Of a DNA stretch of 64,000 nucleotides, positions 34,984 through 43,614 are shown piece after piece (position 1 is the first letter of the stretch; each line of letters starts with the position of its first letter). Origin of the DNA: Paenibacillus endophyticus (GTDB lineage: Bacteria > Bacillota > Bacilli > Paenibacillales > Paenibacillaceae); NCBI RefSeq assembly GCF_014192395.1, contig NZ_JACHXW010000004.1, positions 62,001 to 126,000 on the forward strand, read 5' to 3'. The translations under genes and the position numbers were made by a program. A model generated the notes under the pieces. That model was not told the origin of the DNA. It ran no database searches and saw only the letters and a list, made by a program, of their open reading frames with translations.

Positions 34984-35556
34984 ATGGAACAATGGTTTAG
35001 TTTGCTGCGAAATCCAATTGGAGACTTGGACATAGATACACAGAAATGGGTTTATCGTTCCTTCTATCAGTTCGTTTATCACGATACCCTTTTTTTGACA
35101 CATGACCGTACGTTGACCGAAGACATCATTCAAGATGCCTTTATCAAAGCATCTGCCAAAGGTCCCGGACTAGGTCCTGATACGCATTTGCCAGGCTGGA
35201 CGAAAGCCGTGGCGCGGAATACCACCATTGATTATTTACGAAAATTAAAAAAAGACCGTAAGATATTAAGCACTTCCTCAGTTAATATAAATGAAGCTTC
35301 TGTACATGAGATCAGTGTTGCAAGTGAAATTGAAACCAAAGAGAGAAACGAACTGCTTCGTCAGGCCATTAACGAACTAAAACCAGAATATCGAACCGTT
35401 CTGATTATGTTTTATATGGAACGAAAATCCTACCGGGAAATTTGTAAAGAACTGCATATTATTGAGAACGTTCTCTCTCAGCGGCTGGTAAGGGCACGAA
35501 AAAAACTGCTTGTTCATTTTCTTAGAAAATGGACGAATGTAAATGAATTATTATAA
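34984..35556 (+). CDS. ECF-type sigma factor
   Basis: 190 residues from the ATG at 34984 with GGGGGAG upstream; earlier in-frame codons have no ribosome site. Region 2 (LTEDIIQDAFIKASAKG, then GWTKAVARNTTIDYLRKLKK) and region 4 (LKPEYRTVLIMFYMERKSYR and IIENVLSQRLVRARKKL) are both present. ECF sigma factors direct RNA polymerase to stress or envelope promoters. No anti-sigma gene follows, which is unusual. Its base composition is AT-rich like the surrounding island. Confidence 0.85.
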   Translation: MEQWFSLLRNPIGDLDIDTQKWVYRSFYQFVYHDTLFLTHDRTLTEDIIQDAFIKASAKGPGLGPDTHLPGWTKAVARNTTIDYLRKLKKDRKILSTSSVNINEASVHEISVASEIETKERNELLRQAINELKPEYRTVLIMFYMERKSYREICKELHIIENVLSQRLVRARKKLLVHFLRKWTNVNELL

Positions 35557-35925
35557 TGAGTATGAGAGTGTCATACAATAGACGTTAGTCACTGCCCTTG
35601 GAAGTTTTGACTCCCATTCCTTAACGGGTCAATCTAAACTCAAATCGATCCCGATGCCTAATTACTGAGCAGTAATTTTTTCTATGAATTGTTTTTGTTT
35701 GTCCTGAAATTAATACTTTAATATAGCGACCTTCAGGATGATGGGATTTATAGGGCTATGAACATTGAATTCTCCCATCATACCGAGGCGCTTATTATTG
35801 TCGCCGCTCGATCCGGATCAAACCAGTTCGAAGCGAACTTTTACCTATCACTGAGCAAAACCCGGATAATGCCGTGCTGCCGACTAATCCATCGTTCAAC
35901 TGTAACAAACAAGCAGGTAGTCTAA
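35557..35925. other. Intergenic stretch after the sigma-factor gene
   Basis: It holds a terminator at 35660-35681 and a 55-codon open frame (35758-35925, plus) without a convincing ribosome site or recognisable sequence. No other feature is seen. Confidence 0.4.
35660..35681 (+). terminator. Terminator after the sigma-factor gene
   Basis: AATTACT/AGTAATT stem (35660-35666 with 35671-35677), loop GAGC, run of T. It lies about 100 bases past the stop. Confidence 0.6.
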
Positions 35926-36402
35926 TTATTCATTAACCTTGATCTGCTTCCGAACCGTTTCCAATTTATAGAACTTACTGTCGTCTCCGAACTGAAGTGT
36001 AAACTCCGCAATTGCCGAAACTTCATATATACCTCTCTTTTTAAACTCATATAGATGCTTCTCAGTTATAACCTCATCCACTGACAGTGGACGTACAACC
36101 CCGACATCCGTTCTTGCAATCGTGTTAATTGCCTTCCCGGTACTGTCCCATATGACAAAGTAAAACAATGGCTCCCCGCTCATAATCTCGATTATTCGCT
36201 CAGCCTCATTTTTAAATTCAACCTTAATCGTAAAAGCCTCATTTGTCTTAACATGCTCTTGAACAGAAATATGAACGGAAAAAAGATCTTTTTCAGCACT
36301 TGACGTGATAGTCGAGTTAAGGATTGTCTTTGCTATAGATTCGGGTTCTATAGAATGACAGCTAAGCAATGAAAAAAATAGAATTATTACCAACTTTTTC
36401 AA
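35926..36402 (-). CDS. Putative lipoprotein, BsuPI-like fold possible
   Basis: 158 residues from TTG at 36402 with GGAGGTG upstream. A short signal peptide (KKLVIILFFSLLSC) ends in a lipobox-type cysteine at 15. The mature part is beta-rich: TIKVEFKNEAERIIEIMSGE and FYFVIWDSTGKAI recall the BsuPI proteinase inhibitor pattern (charged strand, then hydrophobic strand with D-x-x-G-K). It is divergent from a secreted serine protease, so an inhibitor or partner role is a speculation from position. Otherwise an uncharacterised lipoprotein. Confidence 0.55.
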   Translation of the reverse strand: MKKLVIILFFSLLSCHSIEPESIAKTILNSTITSSAEKDLFSVHISVQEHVKTNEAFTIKVEFKNEAERIIEIMSGEPLFYFVIWDSTGKAINTIARTDVGVVRPLSVDEVITEKHLYEFKKRGIYEVSAIAEFTLQFGDDSKFYKLETVRKQIKVNE

Positions 36403-36728
36403 AAATAAACACCTCCAACCAATCAGACGATAATAGCCATGCTTTTGTTTCAGTCAGGTTCATAGAGACTGAAAAGTAATTTATTAACTTTATTTTAGTG
36501 ATATCGTAAGATTTTGTGATGAAGCATCGTCATATCTATTAGTAGCACCTTTAGAAAGGAGACTCAACAACTTGACCTTCATCGGCTACGACCGAGTAAT
36601 TCAAAAATAAAGCAAAATAAAGACCGGAAAGGAACTGACATGGTCATACTGTCGTCTGCTTTTTTTGTGAATTTTTCCCAAACGCTACAATTTAGTAAAT
36701 AGAATTACCGTGAAGGGATGATAAACGA
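36403..36728. other. Divergent intergenic region, lipoprotein/protease
   Basis: 326 bases without a sure gene. AAAGGAG at 36554-36560 precedes a 12-codon frame (TTG 36572 to TAA 36610) that may be a leader peptide or chance. TTGACC at 36572-36577 could serve as a -35 box for the protease gene, but no good -10 is placed. Confidence 0.35.
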
Positions 36729-38141
36729 TTGATCAAAAGAAAAATTATTCTTGCAGTTATCTTGGCCGGCTCATTAATTTCCAGCTCCATCAGTACTTAC
36801 TCTGTTAGTGCAGAGGGTACGTATGCTCGTGAGATGAAGGCTTTTAAAGGAACCATTTCGGAAATCGCAGCTGCGACTCAAAAAAATGAAGTGAACGAAA
36901 TTCCTTTTCCGTATCATGTAGACCTTACTACACTTCATGGAGAACTGAAAAACAGTGCACTTCTTGATGATTATGCTAATAAACAACGGGTGAAACAAGA
37001 CATCCCTACCATTAAAAAAATGATTGAAGAAGCACCTTCTCGATTTGCAGGCCACTATTACGACGCCGATACAGGAACAGTAACCGTTCTAATTACTGAA
37101 GATTCGGAACCCCTGAAAAAGCTTGTGAGAGAAGCAATAAAAAATAAAGATAAAGTCGAATTCAATGTGAGCAAATTCTCATGGTTGAATATTGTAGATG
37201 CAAAAGAGAAAATTAAAAAAAGTGTTAAACCTGGAACAGTACTTGCGCTCATCCCGGATATTAAAAATAACAAGCTGATTATTGCTTTAGACGAAAAATC
37301 GGATATAAAGGAGAAACTAGCCGTTTCATCCTTGCTTACCAAGCCAGATATGCTTGAATTTACAACGCTCCCCGCCTCGGCGCTTAAAGTAGAAACTGAT
37401 AATACTAATTGGGGTGCCCTCATTCCGATGGGGTCTAAAATCAGCGGCAATATCCGTCCGAAACCAGGCGATCCGACAACATCAATCTATTCAATATGTA
37501 CTGGAGGATATTATGGTATAAATTCATCTGACCAAGACGTTTTGGTTACATCCGGTCATTGTCAAACTGTTGGAACGGTATCTGCATGGTATCAGCCCAC
37601 TTGGGTAACGAATACGATTGGTAATTACTCATTTCGAACCACTTCTCCTGGCGATGGTTCATCTGCAGTTTCCGATTCCGGTTATATTACTTTGAATTCT
37701 AATTATATAGGACGACCACGAGTGCCGTATCCCTCCTCTTCCAATATGGCAATGGTTACGGGAGTCTATACGAGCGATACGGTAGGCGATACCATTTATT
37801 TAAGAGGTGCAAATAGCGGCACAACAACTTCTGGTACAATCGAGTATGCCAATGTTGATATTTGGTGGGGAGGAGATGGATACGGCTACAAAAACAATGA
37901 GGTTATGGCTACCGGCTATACCTCAATGGGCGGTGACAGCGGTGGTCCGATATTAACGGATTATGCCTATAACAATGATCTTGAAGGTTGGACATTCGAT
38001 ATCGCCGGAATTCATACTGGTGTAGTTACGCTACCTGACACAGAAAGTGGAATTGAAGCAGGTACCTATAAAGTATATGAGCCAATCTGGACATCGTTTA
38101 ACGATTTGAGCCTCTCCGGAATTTATCTTGTTGCCCCTTGA
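36729..38141 (+). CDS. Secreted trypsin-like serine protease
   Basis: 470 residues from TTG at 36729 (AAGGGA upstream). A signal peptide (KRKIILAVILAGSLISSSIS) ends near ...SVSA, then a pro-region of about 200 residues and an S1-family catalytic domain: His in VLVTSGHCQTVG, Asp probably in VSDSGYITL, Ser in TSMGGDSGGPIL. The layout resembles streptogrisin-type enzymes that mature by cutting off their pro-region. The product is exported. AT-rich relative to neighbours and next to decayed genes, so possibly acquired. Confidence 0.8.
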   Translation: MIKRKIILAVILAGSLISSSISTYSVSAEGTYAREMKAFKGTISEIAAATQKNEVNEIPFPYHVDLTTLHGELKNSALLDDYANKQRVKQDIPTIKKMIEEAPSRFAGHYYDADTGTVTVLITEDSEPLKKLVREAIKNKDKVEFNVSKFSWLNIVDAKEKIKKSVKPGTVLALIPDIKNNKLIIALDEKSDIKEKLAVSSLLTKPDMLEFTTLPASALKVETDNTNWGALIPMGSKISGNIRPKPGDPTTSIYSICTGGYYGINSSDQDVLVTSGHCQTVGTVSAWYQPTWVTNTIGNYSFRTTSPGDGSSAVSDSGYITLNSNYIGRPRVPYPSSSNMAMVTGVYTSDTVGDTIYLRGANSGTTTSGTIEYANVDIWWGGDGYGYKNNEVMATGYTSMGGDSGGPILTDYAYNNDLEGWTFDIAGIHTGVVTLPDTESGIEAGTYKVYEPIWTSFNDLSLSGIYLVAP

Positions 38142-38605
38142 TTTAGCTATCCTTTCATAATAGCAAATATAACTTTAACCAATAGCTCGGCTAGTACGAG
38201 CGTAGTAGACGCCTCGAACGAGTAACGGAAATAAACATGATTTTAGCATTAGCATTCATTGGTTATGTATTCACCAGTCCATCCGCCGAAAGTGCAGACA
38301 AGGAATGAGTCTATAGTGGCAAACTAATCAATAAGAAACCTCCATTTGCATAAAGTAAGAAAAACCGCCAGGGCATAAGTGAACTGCACCCCAAAAGTTA
38401 GACACCATCTAACTTTTGGAGGTGCAGTTCACAGCTGTGGCGGTTTATTGATTATTTGTGCAATATATCCGAGCTCCATTTAGGATTGTTACATCTAAGA
38501 AGAAACGTTCCTATCATTTGGAATATTGTTTCAATTGAACCTTCCATCTTCAAATAGTAACGGAGTTCCTAGTATACCCTGCATGGAATTGTGTTTTCGA
38601 ACTCC
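38142..38605. other. Intergenic stretch with IS3-type palindrome
   Basis: It contains the palindromic element at 38362-38446 and a 23-codon hydrophobic frame (38237-38308) with a poor ribosome site. The part 38447-38605, downstream of the response-regulator gene, shows nothing recognisable. Confidence 0.4.
38362..38446. mobile_element. MITE-like palindrome made of two IS3-type ends
   Basis: Two facing copies of a terminal repeat beginning TGAACTGCACC and continuing CCAAAAGTTAGA (38380-38402 and 38408-38431, one-base indel) are separated by only 5 bases. This sequence is typical of IS3-family ends. A second, outer inverted repeat AAACCGCCA/TGGCGGTTT (38362-38370 with 38438-38446) encloses them. 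There is no transposase. It is either a MITE or a collapsed insertion. Confidence 0.6.
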
Positions 38606-39238
38606 CTACTCATCTTTTTGGAAGAGCCCTCTTCGTCTAACCTTCTCAACAGCTTCCTTGCTGCTGCGGACGCCGAATTTTTTCAGCATTTTATTTACTT
38701 GGTTTTTGAGTGTGCTCTCTGCCTTGTAAAGCCTCTTTTCAATTTGCGACTGTGTGTAGCCAGCTTCTATAAGCTCGAATACTTCACGTTCAGCAGGTGT
38801 GAGCAGCTGCAGCTGCTCCTCGCGCTTCAGACGAGCCAGCTCTTTGAGCAACGCTTCCATTGGTGCAGGATGATGTATCGCGCCTCGTATCGCTTGAGGC
38901 AATTCCCGGTAACGGGTTTTCTCCAAATAATGCACAGCACCAGCCGTAAATGCTTGTGTCATTGACCGCTCGTCATTTACGGAAGTTAACATGATTAGCT
39001 TTGCCTGCGTATGCTCATGCATTAATATCGCGGTTTGAATGCCATCATATTCGCTTTCTTCAAGTTGGATATCCATGAGTACAACATCTATGTGTATGGA
39101 CTTGGCTATTTGAAGCGCATCTGTTGAATTTGTTGCCGTACCAACTATAAGCAGGTCAGCTTCACGGTTTAAGAAGGAAGACAACGCTTTTATCCAATCC
39201 TCGTCATCCTCAACAATAAAAACCTTTATCGGACTCAC
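38606..39238 (-). CDS. NarL/LuxR-type response regulator
   Basis: 210 residues. Receiver domain with acidic pocket FIVEDDEDW, phosphorylated Asp in DVVLMDIQLEES (about 55), Thr in LIMLTSV and Lys in YLEKTRY; C-terminal LuxR helix-turn-helix (LLTPAEREVFELIEAGYTQS, then QIEKRLYKAESTLKNQV). It should be phosphorylated by the kinase encoded just upstream, whose gene it overlaps by ATGA. Confidence 0.9.
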   Translation of the reverse strand: MSPIKVFIVEDDEDWIKALSSFLNREADLLIVGTATNSTDALQIAKSIHIDVVLMDIQLEESEYDGIQTAILMHEHTQAKLIMLTSVNDERSMTQAFTAGAVHYLEKTRYRELPQAIRGAIHHPAPMEALLKELARLKREEQLQLLTPAEREVFELIEAGYTQSQIEKRLYKAESTLKNQVNKMLKKFGVRSSKEAVEKVRRRGLFQKDE

Positions 39239-40596
39239 TCGGATGATCCTCCTTTAGAAAACGCAATAACTTTCCGCCTTGGCCAAATAATAGCAGCCGT
39301 TGTTCCTTCTCCAGCTTTGCTTGTCATTGTAATCTTAGCACCGCTTTTGTTGATCACATTATATACATAGGAGAGACCAAGCCCGAAATTCCTGCTGCTT
39401 TTGCCGCTGCTGAAAAACGGATCAAATACTTGGCCAAGCAGCTCCTCGGAGATGCCTATTCCGTTATCATGTACGGAGAGCTCGATGCCATACTTATGGT
39501 TTGACAATTTCACGGCAATGTTGCCGCCCGCCTGCATGGCTTCGGCTGCATTCAATAGCAGATTGCCGATTGCCTCGCTTATGTGAGTAGGATCGCAAAG
39601 GATCACCGGTTTTAGTGTATATTCAGCATGCAAAATAATGTTTTGCTTCAGCAGCAATGCTTCATGCTGCTTGAGCGTATTTTCAACTAAATAGGCCAAT
39701 GAAACAGACTCCTCTTTCAATACAATATCCTTGATTTGGCTATGAATTCTTTCCATCATAGCCAGCATATGATTCGATGCGTTCATAATAATCTTAATAT
39801 CCTGCTTTGCCTGTTCGTTCGAATCAGGCAGCGAGCTTTGCAAATTTTCGGAGCTAATTGCGATTTTGCCGATTTCGTTTTTAATCGTATGATTGAGCAT
39901 CGATGTGCCAGAGTTTACCGCTCGCATCTTGCCCTCCATCGGATCATGTTCAATTCGAAGCCTCACGCCGAGCACGCCGTACATAAACGTACAAAGCAAC
40001 GCCACAACAAGTGAATAAATCATAAACACCGAAATGTAATTGAAAAATTCGAAATCAGGCGATATCACTTTGGCAACGTAGATAAAAAATAATACGGCTA
40101 GAAGTGTCGGTACAATGATAACTGCCGTAATAAATCGGTTCCGTCTTAATCGCGAATCACGTTCTTTCCAGAACGAAATGACCAATATGTAACAGGAAAC
40201 GAGATAATACGGAGCACTCCAAAACAAAAGCAGGTTAAAGAACCATTGTTGGTTGTTTGAAAGTACTGTAAAAACGAGCATCAAAAGAATGGGTAGTGCA
40301 GCGTAAAGCTTAGGCATGCCTTTTATACCGAGCAATTGTATTTTATTCGCATAAACAAGACTGAAAATAAGAACGCAATATGGCGTAACCGTATAATTTA
40401 AAAATTGCAGTCCATACGCGATTTGGGAAAAACCACTTTCATTCAATCGTGCAGCAATTCCTCCAATTGAAGCAGCAAGCAAGAAATAAGAGGCCCATCG
40501 ATTCGACTCGCTTCTCGGCCGGTTGGCAAATACAATTGCGCCTGCGGTAAATAGTGCGATGAAATAAAAGAGCATGTATCCATACCTTCCTATCAT
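39235..40596 (-). CDS. Membrane sensor histidine kinase
   Basis: 453 residues. Seven or so N-terminal membrane helices (1-215) form the sensor. The phosphoacceptor box is SMLNHTIKNEIGKIA (about 235), followed by N-box NLLLNAAEAM, G1 SVHDNGIGIS and G2 NFGLGLSYVYNVI of the ATPase domain. Partner of the downstream response regulator. The signal is unknown; no transporter or peptide gene adjoins. It lies upstream of the regulator in a two-gene operon. Confidence 0.9.
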   Translation of the reverse strand: MIGRYGYMLFYFIALFTAGAIVFANRPRSESNRWASYFLLAASIGGIAARLNESGFSQIAYGLQFLNYTVTPYCVLIFSLVYANKIQLLGIKGMPKLYAALPILLMLVFTVLSNNQQWFFNLLLFWSAPYYLVSCYILVISFWKERDSRLRRNRFITAVIIVPTLLAVLFFIYVAKVISPDFEFFNYISVFMIYSLVVALLCTFMYGVLGVRLRIEHDPMEGKMRAVNSGTSMLNHTIKNEIGKIAISSENLQSSLPDSNEQAKQDIKIIMNASNHMLAMMERIHSQIKDIVLKEESVSLAYLVENTLKQHEALLLKQNIILHAEYTLKPVILCDPTHISEAIGNLLLNAAEAMQAGGNIAVKLSNHKYGIELSVHDNGIGISEELLGQVFDPFFSSGKSSRNFGLGLSYVYNVINKSGAKITMTSKAGEGTTAAIIWPRRKVIAFSKGGSSE

Positions 40597-40666
40597 TATT
40601 TGCTATGTCTATCCTAACATAAGGAAAGACACATACGCTCACACTGTCCATTGATAAAACAAAAAA

Positions 40667-40705
40667 AAATCTCAACCCGCGTTGAGAAACGCTGGATTGA
40701 GATTT
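40667..40705 (-). terminator. Terminator after the YdjO-like gene
   Basis: 9-bp outer stem AAATCTCAA/TTGAGATTT with an inner CGTT-GAGA-AACG hairpin, followed by a run of T on the minus strand. Confidence 0.85.
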
Positions 40706-40720
40706 ATGAAAAACATTTCT

Positions 40721-40936
40721 TTAATAATCTGATTTAGGTTTGCGCGGCTGCGGTTTTGGCTTGTTTTGAACAGCTGGCAGATGACGCATGCTTCTAAGCA
40801 TCGGTCCTTTGCAAATGGGGCATGCTTGCTCAGATGCTGCAAATTCATCTCTAACCCATGCTTTGCAGTCTGGATTTTTGCATTTAAATATTTTCGTCGC
40901 TTTTAATTTCGGTTTTTCGTCTTCGGTTGTAGCCAC
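40721..40936 (-). CDS. YdjO-like small zinc-ribbon protein
   Basis: 71 residues from GTG at 40936 (AAGGGG about 11 bases upstream). Cysteine pairs CKNPDCKAWVRDEF and ACPICKGPM form a small zinc ribbon, matching the cold-inducible YdjO family of Bacillales. The tail is Lys/Pro rich (NKPKPQPRKPKSDY). Function unknown. Confidence 0.75.
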   Translation of the reverse strand: MATTEDEKPKLKATKIFKCKNPDCKAWVRDEFAASEQACPICKGPMLRSMRHLPAVQNKPKPQPRKPKSDY

Positions 40937-40982
40937 GCTTAGGTATTCCCCTTTTCATCTCTTTACTTATAGCATTAATTAT

Positions 40983-42068
40983 TTATATCGTTAAATAAAC
41001 AGGAACGACACAAACTGGCTTGGATACCTCTATACGATTTCCGGTAAAAGTCAGCTCACCGCTGGTTGAATCCACCCGGAACGTCACGATATTGTCTGAA
41101 TCTCGGTTAGCCGCAAGCAAATAACGTCCGTTTGGCGTTAAAGCAAAATGGCGCGGATGACCGCCTTCTACCGAAATGTGCTGGACGAGCGAAAGCTGAC
41201 CTGACGCACTAACCGCAAATACCACGATGCTGTCATGCCCGCGATTAGAGCCATACAGATAGCTGCCATCAGCAGATATCGTTATTTCTGCACAAGAGTT
41301 TTCGCCGTCAAAGCCAATTGGCAGCGTACTTACAGTTTCCAAAACATGTAATTGGCCTGTCTCATTATCATATGTAAAAGAAGTAACGGTTGAATCCACT
41401 TCATTAATGACAAAGACAAATTTTCCGTTCGGGTGGAACGTCAAATGACGGGGACCTGCGCCGGGATGCAATGCCACCTCGCTTTGGTAGACCAGCTTCT
41501 GATCGGCTGCGTCCAGCTTATACGTGACAATGCGGTCAAGGCCCAAATCGGAAACGAGTAAAAACTGACCATCTGGACTATAAAAGGAGGAATGCGGATG
41601 CGGACGATCCTGACGCTCTGGATGCAGGCTGTGTCCTTCATGCTGCTTAACATCGAGTTTTTGTCCGATCATGCCATCATCCTGAATGCTGAAGAGTCCT
41701 ATCATTCCGCCGTGATAGCTGGTGACGGTCAAGAAGCGGCTTTCCGCATCGCGTTGGATGTGACAGGTTGTGGAATCTACTGTGATTTCACGATTCAACT
41801 GCTTAATTGCACCTTTTGCAGGGTCGATAGCATACGAAGCTGCCTCCCCTACCTTTTGCCCGGCATCGTTAACCGTTTCGGCGATCGCGTACAACAGGTT
41901 GCGCCCCGCATCCACATTTAGAAATGTCGGATTTTTGAGTCCTGCTACTGAGTCCGTTAAATGTAATGTGCCCGATTCCTCATCGAATGCATACACATAG
42001 ACGCCGTTATCTTCTGCCTCTGCATAAGAACCGGCGAATACTAGCAATCGTTGTGATGTAGATGACAA
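40983..42068 (-). CDS. Lactonase family protein (6-phosphogluconolactonase-type)
   Basis: 361 residues from TTG at 42068, with AAGGAGG nine bases upstream; the longer start at 42095 lies before that site. Seven-bladed propeller of the YkgB/Pgl family: repeated blades of the form F-x-N-G-K-F-V-F-V-N-E and GSNRGHDSIVVF, HPRHFALTPNGRYLLAAN. It hydrolyses 6-phosphogluconolactone or a related lactone in the cytosol. A clean promoter is found at 42136-42164. Confidence 0.8.
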   Translation of the reverse strand: MSSTSQRLLVFAGSYAEAEDNGVYVYAFDEESGTLHLTDSVAGLKNPTFLNVDAGRNLLYAIAETVNDAGQKVGEAASYAIDPAKGAIKQLNREITVDSTTCHIQRDAESRFLTVTSYHGGMIGLFSIQDDGMIGQKLDVKQHEGHSLHPERQDRPHPHSSFYSPDGQFLLVSDLGLDRIVTYKLDAADQKLVYQSEVALHPGAGPRHLTFHPNGKFVFVINEVDSTVTSFTYDNETGQLHVLETVSTLPIGFDGENSCAEITISADGSYLYGSNRGHDSIVVFAVSASGQLSLVQHISVEGGHPRHFALTPNGRYLLAANRDSDNIVTFRVDSTSGELTFTGNRIEVSKPVCVVPVYLTI

Positions 42069-42135
42069 AATGATTTCCCTCCTTAACAATTGCAATTCAT
42101 TGCTTAATCAACGATACATATTCATACCGTAATCT

Positions 42136-42164
42136 ATTATAAGTCTTGATTGCCCATCCGACAA
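42136..42164 (-). promoter_or_regulatory. Promoter of the lactonase gene
   Basis: Minus strand: -35 TTGTCG (42164-42159), 17-base spacer, -10 TATAAT (42141-42136). Confidence 0.65.
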
Positions 42165-42176
42165 ATGGATTATTTC

Positions 42177-42590
42177 TTAAAGCTGATCCTCGCCAGTGCT
42201 CTCAAAAAGCTCGATAATCTCTCCATCTGGTCCCTTGAAAAAGGCGATTCGCACAGGTATGCCGCCTAGCACAGCGTCCTTCGGCTCAACCGTAATTTCC
42301 ATCCCAGCCGCTCTTGCGTGCTCGATTGCTTCGGTTACATTGTTAGAGCGAAGTGCAAGGTGCAGAAATGCGCCTTCCTCTTTTTGCCCTTCCTTGCCGC
42401 CTGCGAATACTTCCAAATAGTTGCCGTCGCCTGTATCGAGCATAATCGCACGCCCATCGCCTTCGCCCCAACGAACCTTTTCCGCAAAGCCTAGAACTTC
42501 CGTATAGAATGCAACCGTCTTATCGAAATCATACACGCGAATCGCAATATGGTGAAACCCGCCCCCGCCAATTTTAGTGTTCATGCCCAT
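42177..42590 (-). CDS. VOC (glyoxalase/bleomycin-resistance) family protein
   Basis: 137 residues with the paired beta-alpha-beta modules of the vicinal oxygen chelate fold: HHIAIRVYDFDKTVAFYTEV, LEVFAGGKE, LHLALRSNNVTEAIEHARA and FKGPDGEIIELFE. Likely metal-binding residues are the His, Glu positions in those strands. Substrate unknown. It follows a 71-residue gene by 3 bases and DsbA-type gene upstream in the same operon. Confidence 0.8.
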   Translation of the reverse strand: MGMNTKIGGGGFHHIAIRVYDFDKTVAFYTEVLGFAEKVRWGEGDGRAIMLDTGDGNYLEVFAGGKEGQKEEGAFLHLALRSNNVTEAIEHARAAGMEITVEPKDAVLGGIPVRIAFFKGPDGEIIELFESTGEDQL

Positions 42591-42593
42591 TGT

Positions 42594-42809
42594 TCATTGC
42601 TCCTCTGATTGAGTATTAGATTCTATGGTCCACATACTTCCGGCCCAACAGACTAGATCGCCATTCTCAACCTCTGCAGCGATCTTGGATGCTGGAACCT
42701 TGATTGCTTTCCCATTAATCGAAATAGTTGCCGTTAGATGATCAAGTTCGATTATTTTGCCGGATCTTTTAATCTGACATTGCGTCTCTCCCTGGCTCAT
42801 ATCCTTCAT
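42594..42809 (-). CDS. Small conserved-looking protein, unknown function
   Basis: 71 residues from the ATG at 42809 (GGAG six bases upstream). Beta-rich, with CQIKRSGKIIELDHLTATIS and AAEVENGDLVCWAGSMW; no recognised domain. Its place between the DsbA-type and VOC genes, with short gaps, indicates one operon. Confidence 0.55.
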   Translation of the reverse strand: MKDMSQGETQCQIKRSGKIIELDHLTATISINGKAIKVPASKIAAEVENGDLVCWAGSMWTIESNTQSEEQ

Positions 42810-42831
42810 GTCGAGCTCCAATCATTCGAAG

Positions 42832-43551
42832 TTAAGATTTGGATGAGTCTGGCGCGCAATAACCATCCGTACATAATACATCAGGATCGGATTCTTCCAC
42901 TTGGATGAATGCAGGATGCTTTTCTTCCCATGCTTTATTGAGCGTATCTAAGAACACTGCAGGCGATTGGGCACCTGACACGGCATACTTTCGATCAATG
43001 ACATAGAATGGAACTCCCTTTATCCCTAGTTGGCTTCCTTCCGTCTCTTCTTCCCTAACCTTAGCGGAATATTGATCCGTTTGAAGCATAGCCAGCACCT
43101 CGCTCGCATCGAGTCCAGCATCTGCTGCCAGGCTAGCCAACCGTTCGTGATTGCCGATATTCTCGCCTTCTGTGAAATAAGCTTTGAATAAACGTTCCGA
43201 CAATTCTATGTCCTTACCCTGCTGTGCCGCGTATTTCACGAGGCGATGCGCATCAAATGTATTGGTTGACACTGCTAGATCGAAATGAAAGCTCAACCCG
43301 ACTGCTGCTGCCTGTTCCGCAACATTACGCGTCGTTTCTTTCGCCTTTTCCACGCTCATCCCATATTTGGCGGCAAGCATGCTGTATGTGCTCACATTCG
43401 AATTCGGATCCGCGCTTGGATCCAGCTCAAAGCTTTTGAATGCTACTTCGATTTTATCTTTGTGGGCAAATTTCTCAAGCGCAAGCTCAAACTTTCTTTT
43501 TCCTATATAACAGAACGGACACACATAATCCGACCAAATTTCCACTTTCAC
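42832..43551 (-). CDS. DsbA-family oxidoreductase, FrnE-like
   Basis: 239 residues, thioredoxin fold with a helical insertion. Active site SDYVCPFCYIGK near residue 12 (CPFC), cis-proline in GVPFYVIDRKYAVSGA, no signal peptide, so cytoplasmic like FrnE proteins. It likely performs disulfide exchange under oxidative stress. First gene of a three-gene operon (with the 71-residue and VOC genes), controlled by a promoter that overlaps a 22-base palindrome. Confidence 0.85.
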   Translation of the reverse strand: MKVEIWSDYVCPFCYIGKRKFELALEKFAHKDKIEVAFKSFELDPSADPNSNVSTYSMLAAKYGMSVEKAKETTRNVAEQAAAVGLSFHFDLAVSTNTFDAHRLVKYAAQQGKDIELSERLFKAYFTEGENIGNHERLASLAADAGLDASEVLAMLQTDQYSAKVREEETEGSQLGIKGVPFYVIDRKYAVSGAQSPAVFLDTLNKAWEEKHPAFIQVEESDPDVLCTDGYCAPDSSKS

Positions 43552-43614
43552 TAAAAAACACCTCCGATAATAGTTGAAAAAAAGTGTGATGCTATCTTTG
43601 CTATTGTAACATGA

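Noticed and set aside
35758..35925. 55-codon frame on the plus strand after the sigma-factor gene
   Set aside because: Weak ribosome site, composition and sequence unlike a real protein, no recognisable pattern.
36572..36610. 12-codon frame behind AAAGGAG upstream of the protease gene
   Set aside because: TTG start and very short length; no terminator or structure that would make it a leader peptide. Kept only as a note in the intergenic entry.
38237..38308. 23-codon hydrophobic frame downstream of the protease gene
   Set aside because: Poor ribosome site and no terminator; it may be a remnant of a signal peptide but cannot be supported.
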